A DNA stretch of 64,000 nt from Nipponacmea schrenckii (GCA_030562195.1 CM060200.1:21305023-21369022); one strand, 5' to 3'. Positions 12,691-26,177 are shown, counted from the first letter of the stretch. Notes: generated by a model not told the origin, from the sequence alone. Numbers and translations: made by a program.

Positions 12691-13099
12691 CATTTGCCAT
12701 CTGATTCAATGTTAAATCACGAAATTCAACCTTCTACAACTTTCCAAAACGTCACATGAAAGCCTGGCCAATAGGCCTAGCCTACATGGTTTCTGTTAAA
12801 AAATCAATATTAGTAGGCTATAGCATGAAAAAGAAAATTGAAAGTAAACCACTACATTTCATCAACATCCGCTTGACTGTCACTGCACACAAAAACACTA
12901 TTTTTAGAAATAACTTTCCGCCAATTAATTTCCCATTATCTCAGAAATTTTTGAAGAAAATGCAATAATTTTAGAAATAGAATTCCAAATCTAGACCAAA
13001 AATTAGTCAAAAGTTAGCATTTTAAAAACCCCAAAAAGGAAGGGAGAAAGAGGATTTCTCAAAATAGCACAGACTAAATCGATACAATGATTAGCATTA
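12691..13099 (+). repeat. Direct repeat A, copy 1
   Basis: It starts CATTTGCCATCTG and contains CATCAACATCCGCTTGACTG, GAAAGTAAACCACTACATTT and CCATTATCTCAGAAAT. The same blocks occur in the same order and orientation at 14848-15268, with scattered substitutions and small indels. Confidence 0.85.
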
Positions 13100-13435
13100 G
13101 TTGTGTTTCTGGGCAAGAGATATAGTGGCAAATAGCTAATATACCACGCGTGGTAAAAATTAAAATTACATAAAATGGGTATTTTGAAATTCAAACTTTT
13201 TCGGACGTGAATTTTGATCATAATTACCCATGTAACTATTCCAGTAAATGACGGCTAAAACTAAATATTAATAAACTATAAAATGAAAGTAGGATTTCGA
13301 AGGTCAGGGTCAGTTTAGACACCAAGGACGCAATGTGATGTTTATATATCATATCGAATTGACCGGGCCTTATTAAATTTAGCGTGCCATAATAATTTTT
13401 TTTTTTTTTCTCCTGATTCAATAACTCTAAGGCCC

Positions 13436-13837
13436 TTGTTAAGAGGCCTTGTGTATGCACATCACCAACTAATGTCACTAGTTCTGACTCATATACTCCG
13501 ACTACAAAGAAGCGAACAAGCTCAAACAATACTAGCCTACATAGGCCTACTAGAAAAGGATAAATGGTGTATGGTTGTTTATGATGGTTTGCCGTACCCC
13601 GGAAAAATTGTGGATTATGATGCCGATTCTGTAGAAGTAGACTGCATGAGTAGAGTGGGAGTAAATAGGTTCTTTTGGCCATCTTTCAAAGCTATTATTT
13701 GGTACGAGTACGATACTGTACTGACACTCATACCGCCACCGACAAATGTGACCGCAAGGCATCTACAAGTAGATAAGCATTATTGGGAAGCTGTATGCAA
13801 ACACATGGATTTATTAAATTGTTTTGTCATTTTATAG
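13436..13837 (+). CDS. Orphan ORF of unknown function, possibly a transposon-derived fragment
   Basis: The open frame has no convincing ATG at its left end. A splice acceptor (ACTAG before 13531) could begin an exon. From there it encodes a compact segment with DKWCMVVYDGLPYPGKIV, VDCMSRVGVNRFFWP and LTLIPPP. The pattern of WxxVxYDGxxYPGxI, then a C-M-S-R-x-G-x-x-x-FFWP block, resembles a small domain I associate with lineage-expanded, transposon-linked proteins of marine invertebrates; that link is an impression, not a match. The ORF lies between two direct repeats about 2.2 kb apart, which fits a mobile-element remnant. No function can be assigned. Confidence 0.35.
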   Translation: MLRGLVYAHHQLMSLVLTHILRLQRSEQAQTILAYIGLLEKDKWCMVVYDGLPYPGKIVDYDADSVEVDCMSRVGVNRFFWPSFKAIIWYEYDTVLTLIPPPTNVTARHLQVDKHYWEAVCKHMDLLNCFVIL

Positions 13838-14847
13838 TAAGATTTGATTTCTAAGGAAGCTTCTTAAGAATTTAAATAAGATAAACGGTTCATACGTATT
13901 CAATTTCGTTGATCTTTTTTTATATTTTTAATCCTCTATTGTTTTGCATGTTTCAGTTGTCAAATACCTATTCCATCACTGGATTCAGTTATTTTATCAT
14001 TAAACACGTAAACTCTATCATTCATTTTGTTTCATTTGTCATCTCCGTTACTTTTTGTCATCTCCGTTACATAATATCATCTCCATCACGCAACGAGTTT
14101 GTAAAAATTATGTACTGATGCCTTTAGGAATTGAAAAAAACATTTTACCCTTCAATAGTGGTTGATATACTCCACATTAATTTCACTAATTGAAAAGAAA
14201 TATGTAAAGGGTTGTTGCTTGAATTGATCTAGAATCTCCGGATAACAGTATGTAAAGTAACAAAAGTATTTACAAAATTTAACACTGCCATTTAAGGATA
14301 AAAATTGAGCATGACAACGTTATTTTTGATCAAAATGAATCAAAATAGCATGCGTAGTTTTCACAATTTTTGCATCCATCTGAGACTGGTATTTGTTTGA
14401 AAAAAGGGTAACAAGAAACACACCTTCATTACGTTATTGGCACAAGAATATGTAAAATTAAATAAGCAAAAGAGGTAAAAGAACACTGCTAGTTACGGAA
14501 GTACAGTTTCAGACAAATACTGAAATATTAAGTTCAGTCATTTTTCAGTATGCATTGAAACTAGCAATTACTAAGTAGATTTGATATTGTGGGTTTCATC
14601 ACCTTCAGAAGACGTTTTCAATTTTCGGTGTATATACATTTCACTTAGTTATGTTTTAGTAACAAAGCAAGTAAATCTTTAAATAACAATATTTATTTTG
14701 CAAGTTTAGGGAAGTTGATTTGCGCATATGACCGAAAATCGACCCTATTACAATGAAGCCCATAGCGACCTTGCTAAAATTACCACGAGTGGCAAATAGA
14801 CAGTCCCAATAGACAGTCCCGTGTTACTGGTCTGACTCAACTGGACT

Positions 14848-15268
14848 CATTTGCCATCTGTTTCAATGTTAAATCACGAAATTCAAACTTCCGTAACTTT
14901 TTCCAGAAATCTCGTTGAAAACTTTCCTATATGTCACCTGAAAGCCTGGCCAATACTTGGTTTCCGTACAAAATTTCAATATAGCATGACCATGAACATT
15001 TTGAACTAAACAAAATGAAAGTAAACCACTACATTTTATCAACATCCGTTTGACTGTCACTGCACACAAAACCACTATTTTTAGAAATAACCTTCCGCCA
15101 ATTAAATTTCTCATTATCTCAGAAATTCAGAAAGAAAATACAATTTCAGACATCATATTTCAAATCTAGACCAAAAATTAGTCCAAAGTGGACTGCAAAA
15201 ACCCCAAAAGAAAGGGAGAAAAAGGATTTCTAAAAATAGAACGGACTAAATTCTACAATCATTAGCGT
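14848..15268 (+). repeat. Direct repeat A, copy 2
   Basis: Second copy of the repeat at 12691-13099, sharing CAATGTTAAATCACGAAATT, GAAAGTAAACCACTACATTT and the downstream AAACCCCAAAAG-type block. Its edges match copy 1 closely, so both are the same element. Confidence 0.85.
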
Positions 15269-16537
15269 AAAATGTTTTTGTGGTCTTAGTCCAACTATTC
15301 GCTTTGGTTTATCTCCCTTGAAATTGACCCCCCCCCCCCCAAATCTATAGCCTATTAAACAGGGGAGAAGTGGGTGTGTCACATAGATATACCTATGGGA
15401 GTCACTGTTGTGATTGTCTGAAAATAATTTCTTTACTTATATGCACACATACACACACTTTTGATGAACTTTGATGAAGTTTAAAAACTGTGAGAGCTGA
15501 AGCCATAAGATTTTACTGCTTTTTATATCCCAATATGCTCAAAACAGACCCTATTCGTCATACTTTCTGGAGGATAATAACATCATAGCAAAACCCGTAT
15601 TCGCGATGACCAACTTTCCTCGGCATTTGCCTGTCAGGGATGTTACCGTTGTAAATATGTGCCCTACCTTTTTTGTATAGTTCTATAGCAATTGACGTGG
15701 CACCTGTCCATGTACAATGTAGATTTTGACTTTAGAAGAAGTATTTAAGAATAACACAATTGTTACTGTCAAGTAACATATTGACATTATATTAATATGT
15801 CAAAACGTATATGGAGCGTCATTGATTTTCAAATGAGATAATGTAGGCTACTAATAGTAATATGTTTAAGTTTTGGACACCCTTGCAACCTTGCCTTTGT
15901 CCTTTACTCTCAAAGTTCTTCGTTGCCATTGAGATTTTTAGCCACCACCTGACAATTCTGTTACTCCTACTTGAACCCCCCCCCCCCTTACTCCCAGTCC
16001 TTCATTGAATCATGGAATCAATAGGCACTTGTATTTTATTAAGGAAGTTTGAAGTGTAAGTGTAGAGCTTTGATTGGATTTGACGCTACCGAATTCAACC
16101 CACCAGATCCCTCGACTAAAAGACTACAACTAAGTAACCAATATATGGCTACACGTGTAATTATTAGTCGAAAGATTGTTGGCTGTATTTTCTGGGGTAC
16201 ACAAGTAATTCTTGTAAATAATTCAAGTAAACTTCCTTGAAGTTATCAATAGCTTGAAATTTTTTAGTTGTCTTACCTAATCATTCCTATAAATGCCTCT
16301 GATGGATCCGAGACTCCATGTTGACAAACGTCAGTTTCTCAGATTGTCGTGATATGATTATTTGACAGTCTGATGTTAGATTAGTAAGAGTTTCACTAAA
16401 ATAGAAACAATTGTAAAACTTACGTCAAAAATATTATCTTTCCTTTGTCAATAATTTTTTTTAATTTCGTTTGAAATGACCTGAATAATTCAAATAAAAA
16501 GGCTACAGGATCTTGAAATCATGCATTTCTTTCCATC

Positions 16538-19444
16538 ATGAAGTCTGTCGTAGCACTGTTGTTCCTCGCCAGCACCAATGGTAAGTCTTTCTAGGTTATA
16601 ACAGACCTTATTCCTTAATATATATTAGAAGTTCTAGTTGCTCCTAGCTATCCAAAACTAGTGTTATTTAAATACAAGTAATGCTTATCTATTCATTATA
16701 AGAATACAGTTGAATATTTTACAATATATTTGAAGAAAAGCATTTCTTTGTTGGGACGGACTTTTAAGAAAAACAATGCTTATCAAGTTTACAATATTCT
16801 ATGTTTAATTTTTTATCTTTATAACAGGCTTTTTATTCTTCAAAGAAGAATGTTATCCACCCTATGGGTGTTTTAATAACGATTACCCATACGACAACAC
16901 TAATGACGTTCCAGTGAAACCAAGTGACATTGGACTGCAGTTGGCTTTAAATAACCGAGTAAACCCAGACCTTACAAATCCAGATTTCTTGAACCCTACA
17001 GATTCCGCATCTGTTACCAACAGCAGATTTGATGCATCTAAAAGGGTGGTACTCATCATTCATGGTTTTCATGGAAGTTTCATGGATCCTTGGGTTGCAT
17101 CTCTGGCTAATGCAATTTTAGCAGCGGTAAGTAGATATTGCTTTGAAGGCTTATTCATATTCTTGCAAACCCCAGACAAGTTGCTGAATGTCCCTGTACT
17201 AGGCAAACTCACCACTTTTATGCAAAGTTTAATTCAAACCGACGAAGCTAAAATAACTATGCTTGACTTTTGTGTTATATTTCGTTTGACAAGTTGACAA
17301 AACTAACTACCGGGCTTCTGGTACCACTTCTCTCAAAAAATATTTGACTAAGGATTCGTCCCAATTACAAAAGTCTATTTTTCTGGAAACTGCTCTCCTG
17401 TCTGCCAGTTAATGTACTTTGTTTTTTTGCAATTGCTGTCTACTGGACTTCCAGTATTCATTCTGAAAGAGTAGTTGAAATTAAAATTGGATGCTTACAA
17501 GACTACCATATCATTCTTACAGGACGATGTCAATGTTATTTGTGTAAACTGGCACGACGGAGCTAAAACTATCAATTACAAACAAGCAACAGCTAATACC
17601 AGATTGGTTGGTAAAATGATAGCAGTTATGTTGACCACCATCCACGATACAATGGGAACATCATATTATGATATGCATGTAATTGGTCATAGTTTGGGAT
17701 CCCATATTGCTGGTTACGTTGGTAGATTCATTCCTGGTTTTCTAGGCAGAATATCAGGTATAGCATAATCCATCATTACATTGAACTAGCCATGCAAGTA
17801 TATATCTAATAATCTAATCCTCTCATTGAAGGTTCCTCGACATTTCAAATTGAGGAAAAAACTTTATCTAAATTTTGGATATATACTGTTCGAATGAAGA
17901 GTAGTATAAAAAGAAATATGAGGATTCAAAATTATTGGTTTAATCCGTATTGAAATATGATTTTAGGATTGGATCCCGCTGGTCCTAACTTCGCGAAGTA
18001 TAACACTGTGGTTCGTCTTGATCCATCTGACGCCTTGTTTATTGACGTGATACATTCGGATGATGATACTATCTTTGAATTAGGTAAGTTTCCATTCCAT
18101 ATTTCCATATGCTTAAGTCAAAAATTGATAAAAATGCATTCATAAATACTTACCATTAAAGGGGCCCAGGCTTGATTTGTTTCGAACAATCATCCGAGAG
18201 CCTCAAACACATGAAATCTTTTGCTTAGCTAATCAGAAATAGTCTATTTGAGGTATATTTCAAGGTATTTTGCGATTTTCTTAGAGCTTGAGTATTTCTG
18301 AGGACTGTTTAAATGTAACAAAGACCCAAAACGACTCCTAAAAATCAAGTCTGGGCCCCTTTAAACAACGACCTAAAAGGAAAATTTCTATCAATTTGAT
18401 AATTCGATGTAGTCAATCATAGGTTTTCATAGAACGGACTGAAACTATTGAAATATAATGAATAGACGGTGACATCAAAGTAAAGGTGCTTAATACTAGC
18501 GATGATTTAACTTAATTAACTTCCGGCTGATGGCTGATGCCGGACTGGTTGCGATTTATTAATTACCAAAGAATAAACCTTTACTAGTTATGGGTGCATT
18601 GAATGTCGACCCTTTATCTGCTTATTTTATAAGAACATGATCCAGATAAACAGATCACCATAAAACCGTCAGTTGATTTTACCACAGGTGATCTTGCGTT
18701 TATCAGTTCTTTCAATTACAAATTAGACTCTTTTTATTTAGGATGGGGTACTGGCGTGGCAATGGGTGACCTAGATTTCTACCCCAATGGTGGAGAAAAT
18801 CAACCTGGTTGTAGCAAAAAGTTTTGGGAATATTTTTCCAATTTAATCTTTGATTTTGGAGGTAAGTTGATACTTTCTTTCCCTAATATCTTTCAAATCG
18901 CACAATAGTCATAATATATTCCTTCACTGTATTCATGGTTGGTGTGGTTCTGTTGCATTATTATATCAATGGCATTCTGTTTTTGGCTGCCCTGTCAATG
19001 ATGCCTCTAATCATTTAGATGGGCTCTCTGCTTGCTAAACGTTTTCAAAAACCCACGAAATAATCGTGTTACTAATTTTGGTATTATGTTGATGATATTC
19101 TTTATCTATCCAATGGTTATAACACCATTCTATATCGATCATTGTGGGCCATAAGGAGCTTGTTTCCGATTCCAAATGATACAAACTGATTTGGTTGCCA
19201 AACTGTTTATTTATACATTTCAGAATTAACAGAGCAAGTTGCATGTTGTCACATGAGAGCCATTAATCTATACATCAGTTCTATAACTAATACATTTATT
19301 GGTCGTAAATGTAATAATTATGATGATTATAACGCAGGTCTTTGTGACCCGGATACGGCTACCATGGGTTACTGGGCTACATCCGCGGACAGATGGGGAA
19401 AATACTATTTAAAAACCACAGGAGTTGAACCTTATACTATTTGA
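16538..19444 (+). CDS. Secreted lipase of the pancreatic lipase / phospholipase A1 family
   Basis: Six exons (16538-16580, 16828-17126, 17523-17757, 17967-18083, 18742-18861, 19224-19444) join in phase to give 344 residues. The first ATG of a hydrophobic leader ([13 protein letters not shown]) was taken as start; an earlier ATG at 16521 stops after six codons. Family landmarks are all present: [12 protein letters not shown], nucleophile Ser171 in GHSLGSH, Asp195 in LDPAGP, and His281 in CCHMRA. The protein stops soon after the catalytic domain, about 100 residues shorter than vertebrate pancreatic lipase, so it lacks the PLAT domain and resembles the single-domain digestive lipase/phospholipase A1 type. 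It should act extracellularly on acyl-glycerides or phospholipids; substrate is inferred. An AATAAA lies 31 bp after the stop. Confidence 0.93.
18156..18365. mobile_element. Short MITE in lipase intron
   Basis: The left end TTAAAGGGGCCCAGGCTTGA and the right end, whose complement is TTAAAGGGGCCCAGACTTGA, enclose about 210 bp with no ORF. Both ends begin with TTAA, which could be a piggyBac-type target duplication or part of the terminal repeat. Confidence 0.8.
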
Positions 19445-21004
19445 AATGTGTATTAAGAATTAAAGCAACTACATAATAAAATGAATTGTTTTGTTTGGAC
19501 CTAAAGGCCTTAATCCACGACACCCAAACATAGACACCGAAAGTCCATTTCATCCCTGTTATTGGCCTACATCCATTATATTGAATTCTACTAGTCTTTA
19601 ACAATAATGCATCCGAAACAGCAATAAAACATTATATTATAAGAGGTGGGGCCAATGCAAAGTGAAAGTGAATTTCATTAAATGCGAGATTGTCTTTTTC
19701 GGATAAATATTAAAACACGATGTTCTACTTAATCCAATAATTCTATTTTCAGTTAAATTCCCATTATGCATCATCATCATGTCTTTATTTATTGGCTCGG
19801 AACGGAATCAAAGATATCATAACCTACTCATCATATAAACACTTCCATGACCCACTCAGTGCATGTCACTTAGCCCCGGATTGAGTGGACATCGCTTTCG
19901 CCGATTTCTCTTCAGCCCAGCTTTCGGCGAAGATGTATGTAGACAAAAAAGGACAGGATGATGGAAGCTACCAGAATCTGCCTATTGTGCCAGATAATGC
20001 CACCAATTTAATTCAGCCGATACTCACCACTTTGTATTCACCACAAAACTGCTTTTGAAAATACTGTTTTTAACCTTTTCAAATTTTCAACTTATAAAGT
20101 CTAGGTAGAGATTTAAAATTTCTGTGAACTACCACCGTGCATGTATTTCAATGTTTTTCATGGGTCGAAATAGAGACATCTATTCGCTTAAAGAAAGGTC
20201 CCCTTATTTTCATATATATACATATTATATATACCATAATTGGACCGGTAATACTTATATCAATAGAAAGTAGAGGTGTTCTAATGACTGGGGAAAAAAA
20301 TACCACTAGTCCATAATTAACCCGTTATTAGTCTAATTATGACGGGATTTCCCTCGGTAGGGTACTGCCATAGGTATGTACGTCAAGTCTCAAATGTCGT
20401 TCAAATGTCGTTGATCTTTTTTTGATCATTCAGTCTATTAATTCGGTACATAACCGGACGCTGTGGTTGTAAAGTATGCACGCATGCGTACTTGCCCACA
20501 TTCCTTAATATTTTCCACAACAACAATTGCATTTAGGAATTTCATTTATTATCTCTAGCAAAAGGCAATAAAACGTTTAAAGATTACTTTGTAAAAACAT
20601 TATGAATTAATTTAAACAAGTTTGAACTCACTAATAATAAAATACAAAATCAATTCTTATACACCTTCATTAATATGACGACATTTGGTCACGTGAACAA
20701 ACTTGGAGTCTAAATTTAGCGTTTAAAAGTAGATCAGAGTCAAATGGATTCAAGAAGCATAGGTCTTTTGAACTTGAGAATGCATGGATTATTCATTAGA
20801 TACCCCAATTAATCGATTAGTAAGCTTACTTTGGCTCTAATTAATGAGGGAACCCATCTTTAAGGTTGAGAGGATTAATTTGAGGTCAAGGTCATTTCTA
20901 CTCATTCACGTGCATTCTGTGACCAGTGGATGAGTACAGTTCAATCTCAATCACTCACTTTTGTATGATTTTGGTACAACAAAATTCTAAAACCGAAGTC
21001 CAAC
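19445..21004. other. Intergenic region between lipase and collagen/EGF gene
   Basis: The region begins with the lipase 3' UTR and its AATAAA at 19475-19480. The remaining 1.5 kb is AT-rich, with no exon, tRNA or clear repeat that I can recognise. The promoter and 5' UTR of the collagen/EGF gene must lie toward the right end. Confidence 0.5.
19475..19480 (+). terminator. Polyadenylation signal of lipase gene
   Basis: AATAAA 31 bp after the lipase stop codon, in the right place for a short 3' UTR. Confidence 0.6.
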
Positions 21005-24000
21005 ATGGTAAGAAAATTGATTTTAAAAGACATATAAAATCATTCTTAGCTTATAGTATAAGGAATAAACTACACGTTAAACTGTATTATTTTTTAATTT
21101 CAGATAAAAGTTCTGTCTTCAATTCTTTTGGCCATTTTTATCAGCATAAATCCAGTATATGCATTTAAACTTGGAGTAACTGGTTAGTATTTCCATTACA
21201 AGAATACCCACCAGCTAAGGCTACTCTATGTGTTTTTGTGGAACTCATTTTTATGATATAAAAGAATAGGCGGCTCTTCTACAAAAAATCTCTGGATTTC
21301 ACAAATATATGCCACTTAAAATGTCTTAGTAACTCTGGAAAATACCCCAAAAATGCTATGAAAAAATATATTTGGGTAGTAAACACTGTTTTTTTGAAAA
21401 TGGTAACAGATTGTTCTCATATATAAGCGTTTCAGAAACTTAAATTTGCAAAATAGATGGAAGATCACAGTCTATGTACGATGTCAAACGAACGCTTTTA
21501 CAGTACAGTCAAATTGGGGTTTTAATTACCCCTCCGGATAAATTACTTACCCCAACGAAAAATCAATTCTGACTACAGACCTTATTTCAGTATAATAGTA
21601 AAATACATCAATGTTTTCACATTTCCTCTTACTTTAAAATTCTTGACATAAAATTCCAGAGATTGCTTTGGGTTATAATGTCACCATAAACAACCTCGCC
21701 CCAGAAGGCAAATCAACTGTTATACTGGATGGATTACAGTTGATTAACAGTATAGTGTCTGGTTACCATGTTACTATTGGAGAAGACGATTGTAACATTA
21801 GATTGGAAATCTGGGATCGAATTAGCGATGAAGAATATAAATTGAATAGATACAGGGAATTTTATGGAAACAAAGGCTATTATGAAGTAAGTTGGATATA
21901 ACAATTAGCATGTCTATAATTGGTTCACTTAAACATTTAAGTCATAGAAAGAAACTCACACCATTTACCATCCGATGGTGACTCGTCATTTGTGTATTAT
22001 AAGTACAGTAGAATCTGTATTCAGAGACCACTCAAGGGAATATTCATAAACGGTCGCTGTATGAAGGTGGTTTCTTATGGGAGGAACTGCAAGCAACCAT
22101 TTTGTTTTGAATTTTTAGGAATGATAGGATCTTATATTATATTTTAGATATCCCTTCAACCATCCGAAGAGTTTAATGTAAGAGAAGATCAGAGATTGGG
22201 ATTCACCAGTTTGAAGGAAACCTCGACATGCGTTGGATATTTATACGTGACTGATAACAGAAGGTCGCAGACTAGGCGTTACTTCTTTAAAAATAGCGCC
22301 CCACCCGAACTTAACCGCGTGTATAAGTTTGCTCCATACCAAACCACCTTTCTCTTCCCTATTGGTGTTATTGTCAAGGGTAGATACGTCTTCTTTCTTT
22401 ATACAATTTATTAATGGTTATATTGATATTTTTTCCTCAGTCGTCTGGCGCACAATGCAATTTTTTTACTTCCCAATCGTAACATTTCTTTTTCAGTGCT
22501 ATAATACACGAACTGCAGGTCGATATATTTTTAAATGGAAAACTAGATTATTTTGATATTAGCTCGACCATTTTATTCCAGACCCAGCTGTATCAACTAC
22601 AACCACAACCACGACTACGACCACACCACCAACAACTACCACTACCAGACCAACAACCACTACTACTGTACCCGAAGTCCGATTAGGACGTAAGTAGTTG
22701 TATTTAGCTTCCAACGATTGTTCCGGAATGATCTGGTTTTGAATCATTGATACAAATTATATTTCCATATAAGAACATTATGTAGTTTCGTATAAAGTAT
22801 GATATGCGATCCATTTTAAAATGCAAGCTGAATTGACGATCGGTATACTACTAGGTCTAGGTGGTGTAGCCGGAAAACCATTTCGGATTCTGTTTACATG
22901 ACCAGCAACATCGAATGATCTGATGCTTAAGTCACGATCGATCTATGGTGTCAACATAAAAATATATACAAGATATGTTGGAACTTGATTATTATTGTAA
23001 CTTTTGTAAATCCAACTTGAATACCATATGTTTATGAGTTATCCAAGAATATACGGTAGTAACGAACGTTTTTGTCGTTCTATACGTATAATCAGGAATA
23101 ATGTTATTTTGTGGATACTGTAGGATTCATTGGATATAATTATACTGATAACCAGATGTCTAGACCAGGAAAAAGAACAGTCATTCACCATGGCTTACAA
23201 TTAGAGAATGGAAAAGTAATTGGATACAGGTTTCGAAATTCGAAAATCGGATGCAGACCACGTTTACAGATTTGGAGATTAGTTTCTGAAACTCTTGGTC
23301 TATATAATTATACATTGATATTTGAGAAGATTTATGATGGTTCTAAGGAAGGGCTAATTTACGTAAGCAGCACACTACTTTGTTTACTTTATGATAAATA
23401 AAATTTTGTATCCTGCTTATTTTTTATTGAGGATTTCTTGTTTTTTGACACAAATGATTCGCTTCCTTATTCTCATGTACTTTTGTGCTGCATGTCTGTT
23501 AACTGATGAAACAATGCAAATACAATAGTCTGAACAGTAGCTATTCCATTCAGAATATTGTTTTATTCCAGTGGCCACTACAATCGTCACAATATTTTGA
23601 CATAAACCGAAATGATAAACTTGGTTTCACCAGTGAAGATGAAGACGAATCCTGCATCCCATTTCACTATGTACAATCAGATCTGAGATCCCAAACAATT
23701 AACAGATATTATCCAAACGGCAATTATCCAAGACTGTTTGAAACACTTAGCTTCGAACCATATCAGACAACATATTTGTTTGCCCTTGAAGTCGAACTTC
23801 TTGGTAAGAAAACTATTCCTTTTAAATTTATATAGTCTCTGACGTTCAGACTGTGTAGATAAAGAGGAACTGGATGTTGGAAGACTTTTGTACTACTATT
23901 TATTTGACTCCATATTCTGATATTTCTGCTTTTCATTGCATTTTCAGTAAGAGCATCTCGAGGTGCGACTGGACCCCAGGGGTTAAAAGGTATTCGAGGT

Positions 24001-26177
24001 GACCTTGGTGAACAAGGACCCAGAGGGGAAAAGGGTTCAAAGGGACCTAGAGGTGATAGTGGATTGAAGGTAATTTATAGAAATTGTCGTTCCACCTATA
24101 TTGCCCCTTTATCTATAAAAGTAAAAAAAATGACATGGCAATGGACTGAATACCTGAGGACTGTCAGAAAATCAGAATGGGTGCCAAATGTATAAATCAG
24201 TGTATCGAACTGTTTCAGGGAGAAATGGGAGACTCTGGAGTAGAAGGAAGCCGTGGGTTTAAAGGATTCCGCGGAGAAACTGGACCGAATGGAAATAGGG
24301 GTCCAAGTGGAGGAGATGGAGAATTCGGAAGTCGTGGTGAGAAGGGTGACTTAGGCAGCAAGGGGCCCAGAGGTGATGGAGGGTTTTCTGGAGAGCGTGG
24401 TGATATTGGACCGCAGGGCCCTGTTGGAAATACAGGTGCTACTGGTACAACGGGTGACCGATTACGAGGCGAAGAAGGAGCTACAGGAGTTATGGGTCCT
24501 TTTGGTTCCACTGGTCTTGTTGGATTTCCAGGTGATCGTGGTGATAGAGGGTTTGATGGTATAACTGGCCCTTTTGGACAGCGTGGTGTTACTGGTGCCC
24601 GCGGTCCAATGTGGCATCCAGATAGTAAGTAGTTCTGTTTATTCCTAAAATTATCCAGCTGCTATGTGCAACGATATCATTTTTGTTACTTAGAAAGGAT
24701 TGGATTTGATATTTATTTGATTTACAAACTAGTAATTTTTTTCTAGATGTTGACCACTGCTCTATCAGTAGTTTGAACTGTGAACATAACTGTCTTAATA
24801 CAAGACTTGGTGCGAAGTGTGGTTGTTATCAAGGCTATGAATTAAAAGACAATCGATGTATAGGTTAGTATGTCTTCTTCAAAAGGAAGTTATCAACAGA
24901 AGTTCAAAGCAGCAAAGGATGAGACCACAATTTGATTGTTTTCGCTCTTTTCATGGATTTTGAACGTTAACGAGCATTCCCAACTTATACTTATGAATAG
25001 CAAATTGAAGTAGATTAGATTATTTTGTAGAGATCAATGAGTGTCATATAGAAAATGGCTTGTGTGAATATAATTGTATTAATACCCCCGGAAGTTATGA
25101 GTGTGGCTGTCCCCCTGGCCTACGACTCTCCAAGAATGGAAAACACTGCAATGGTACGTAGAAACATAAGTATACTTATACTTACTAAATATTGGATATG
25201 TAATGTGATTACTTTGTCTCTATTACCACGTTAACTATTTATCTCAACTGTATGACATGTACTTTTATTTCTTTTTTGCTTTCCAACCCTTATCAACTAA
25301 ATTCAATAGTTTCACCCTGTAGGGCCTATACACGTTTCCCAACATTATGCGTTTCAGACATCAATTTTTTTTCAAATATTGACAGATTTTGATGAATGTG
25401 CGAGCGGAACAGCCCAATGTAAATCAGCTCAAATTTGCATTAATTTGTGGAATGATCACTACTGTGCCGGTCCATTTGATAAATCATCGAATTCACCGAC
25501 AACGGGTGAGTAAATTCGATTGTAATCTCTATAGAACATACTTTTCTTTTCTTAACCTTTGAAGGGTAGAGTCAACCACGGCAGAATCCATCTGGGAATT
25601 TAGTAAATGTAACTTTATTTCGTATAACCTCGCGTATGATACGTATACAATGGCAGAGTTAGGTACAGATACATGTAATTTCATTTTTTTAAAAACAAAA
25701 ATATCATATTTACATGTATCTGAACCTTTGCTTGAGAACAATTGATGCACCTTGCATTTACCTAAAGAGGTGTAGAACGTTCATGAAAATCTCAGCTTCA
25801 TACCGGGGTACAACGAAATTTTTATTTTTTCAGGTTCACAAATTGCTGATGATCTTCGACTGGTAACTAGGGATGTTGTTATTGGTCTTTTAATATGGTT
25901 GATCATTTTGTCCATATTGATTATAATGGCCGCCATATTAATTGCTCCAGAATGTCGTGAATGTTGTGCAGGTAACAAGTCGAGATATCGCCAGGCAGGA
26001 GGTAGACGACCTCAGTTCTATTATCCAGCTTTTTTTCCACGAGTCAGCTTGGACAGGAGGCCCAGTTCAGATAGGATGGACATAATAGAGGGAAGGCAGT
26101 CCCGGAATGAAAATGAACAGGATGGAATTGTTAATGAAGCTCATTTGCATGAAGGTCAACAACGTAGCGAATTATAG
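21005..26177 (+). CDS. Type I membrane protein: two paired unknown domains, collagen helix, EGF modules, TM
   Basis: Thirteen exons join in phase to give 783 residues: 21005-21007, 21104-21182, 21660-21886, 22148-22379, 22582-22689, 23124-23362, 23572-23803, 23948-24069, 24219-24624, 24747-24863, 25031-25153, 25386-25505, 25834-26177. The first exon is a bare ATG ahead of GTAAG. Layout: signal peptide 1-21; unknown domain copy A, about 28-180; Thr-rich mucin-like linker 181-216; unknown domain copy B, 217-373; Gly-x-y collagen helix, about 376-545, with one break near GDRLRG; EGF-like 549-588; calcium-binding-type EGF (EINEC) 589-629; a third EGF-like module to 669; TM helix about 684-707; and a basic cytoplasmic tail ending NEAHLHEGQQRSEL. 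Each unknown domain has GLQL, RLEIW/RLQIW, LGFTS and PYQTT landmarks and is coded by two exons, so it was duplicated as an exon pair. Likely a cell-surface adhesion or recognition protein; ligand unknown. A paralogue lies at 33.8-44.2 kb. Confidence 0.85.

Larger units (their letters stand above)
11701..16537. other. Intergenic region between ARRDC gene and lipase gene
   Basis: The region holds the upstream side of the minus-strand arrestin gene and the upstream side of the plus-strand lipase. It also holds two direct copies of a roughly 410-bp repeat (12691 and 14848), an orphan ORF at 13436-13837 between them, and poly-C tracts near 15330 and 15978. I see no other exon with family signatures. 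Confidence 0.55.

Noticed and set aside
22559..22747. Minus-strand Val-rich ORF
   Set aside because: Antisense of the Thr-rich linker exon (ACA/ACC/ACT codons).
24215..24511. Minus-strand ORF rich in Pro and Ser opposite the collagen exon
   Set aside because: It is the antisense shadow of Gly-x-y codons in exon 24219-24624, which is in phase with twelve other exons.
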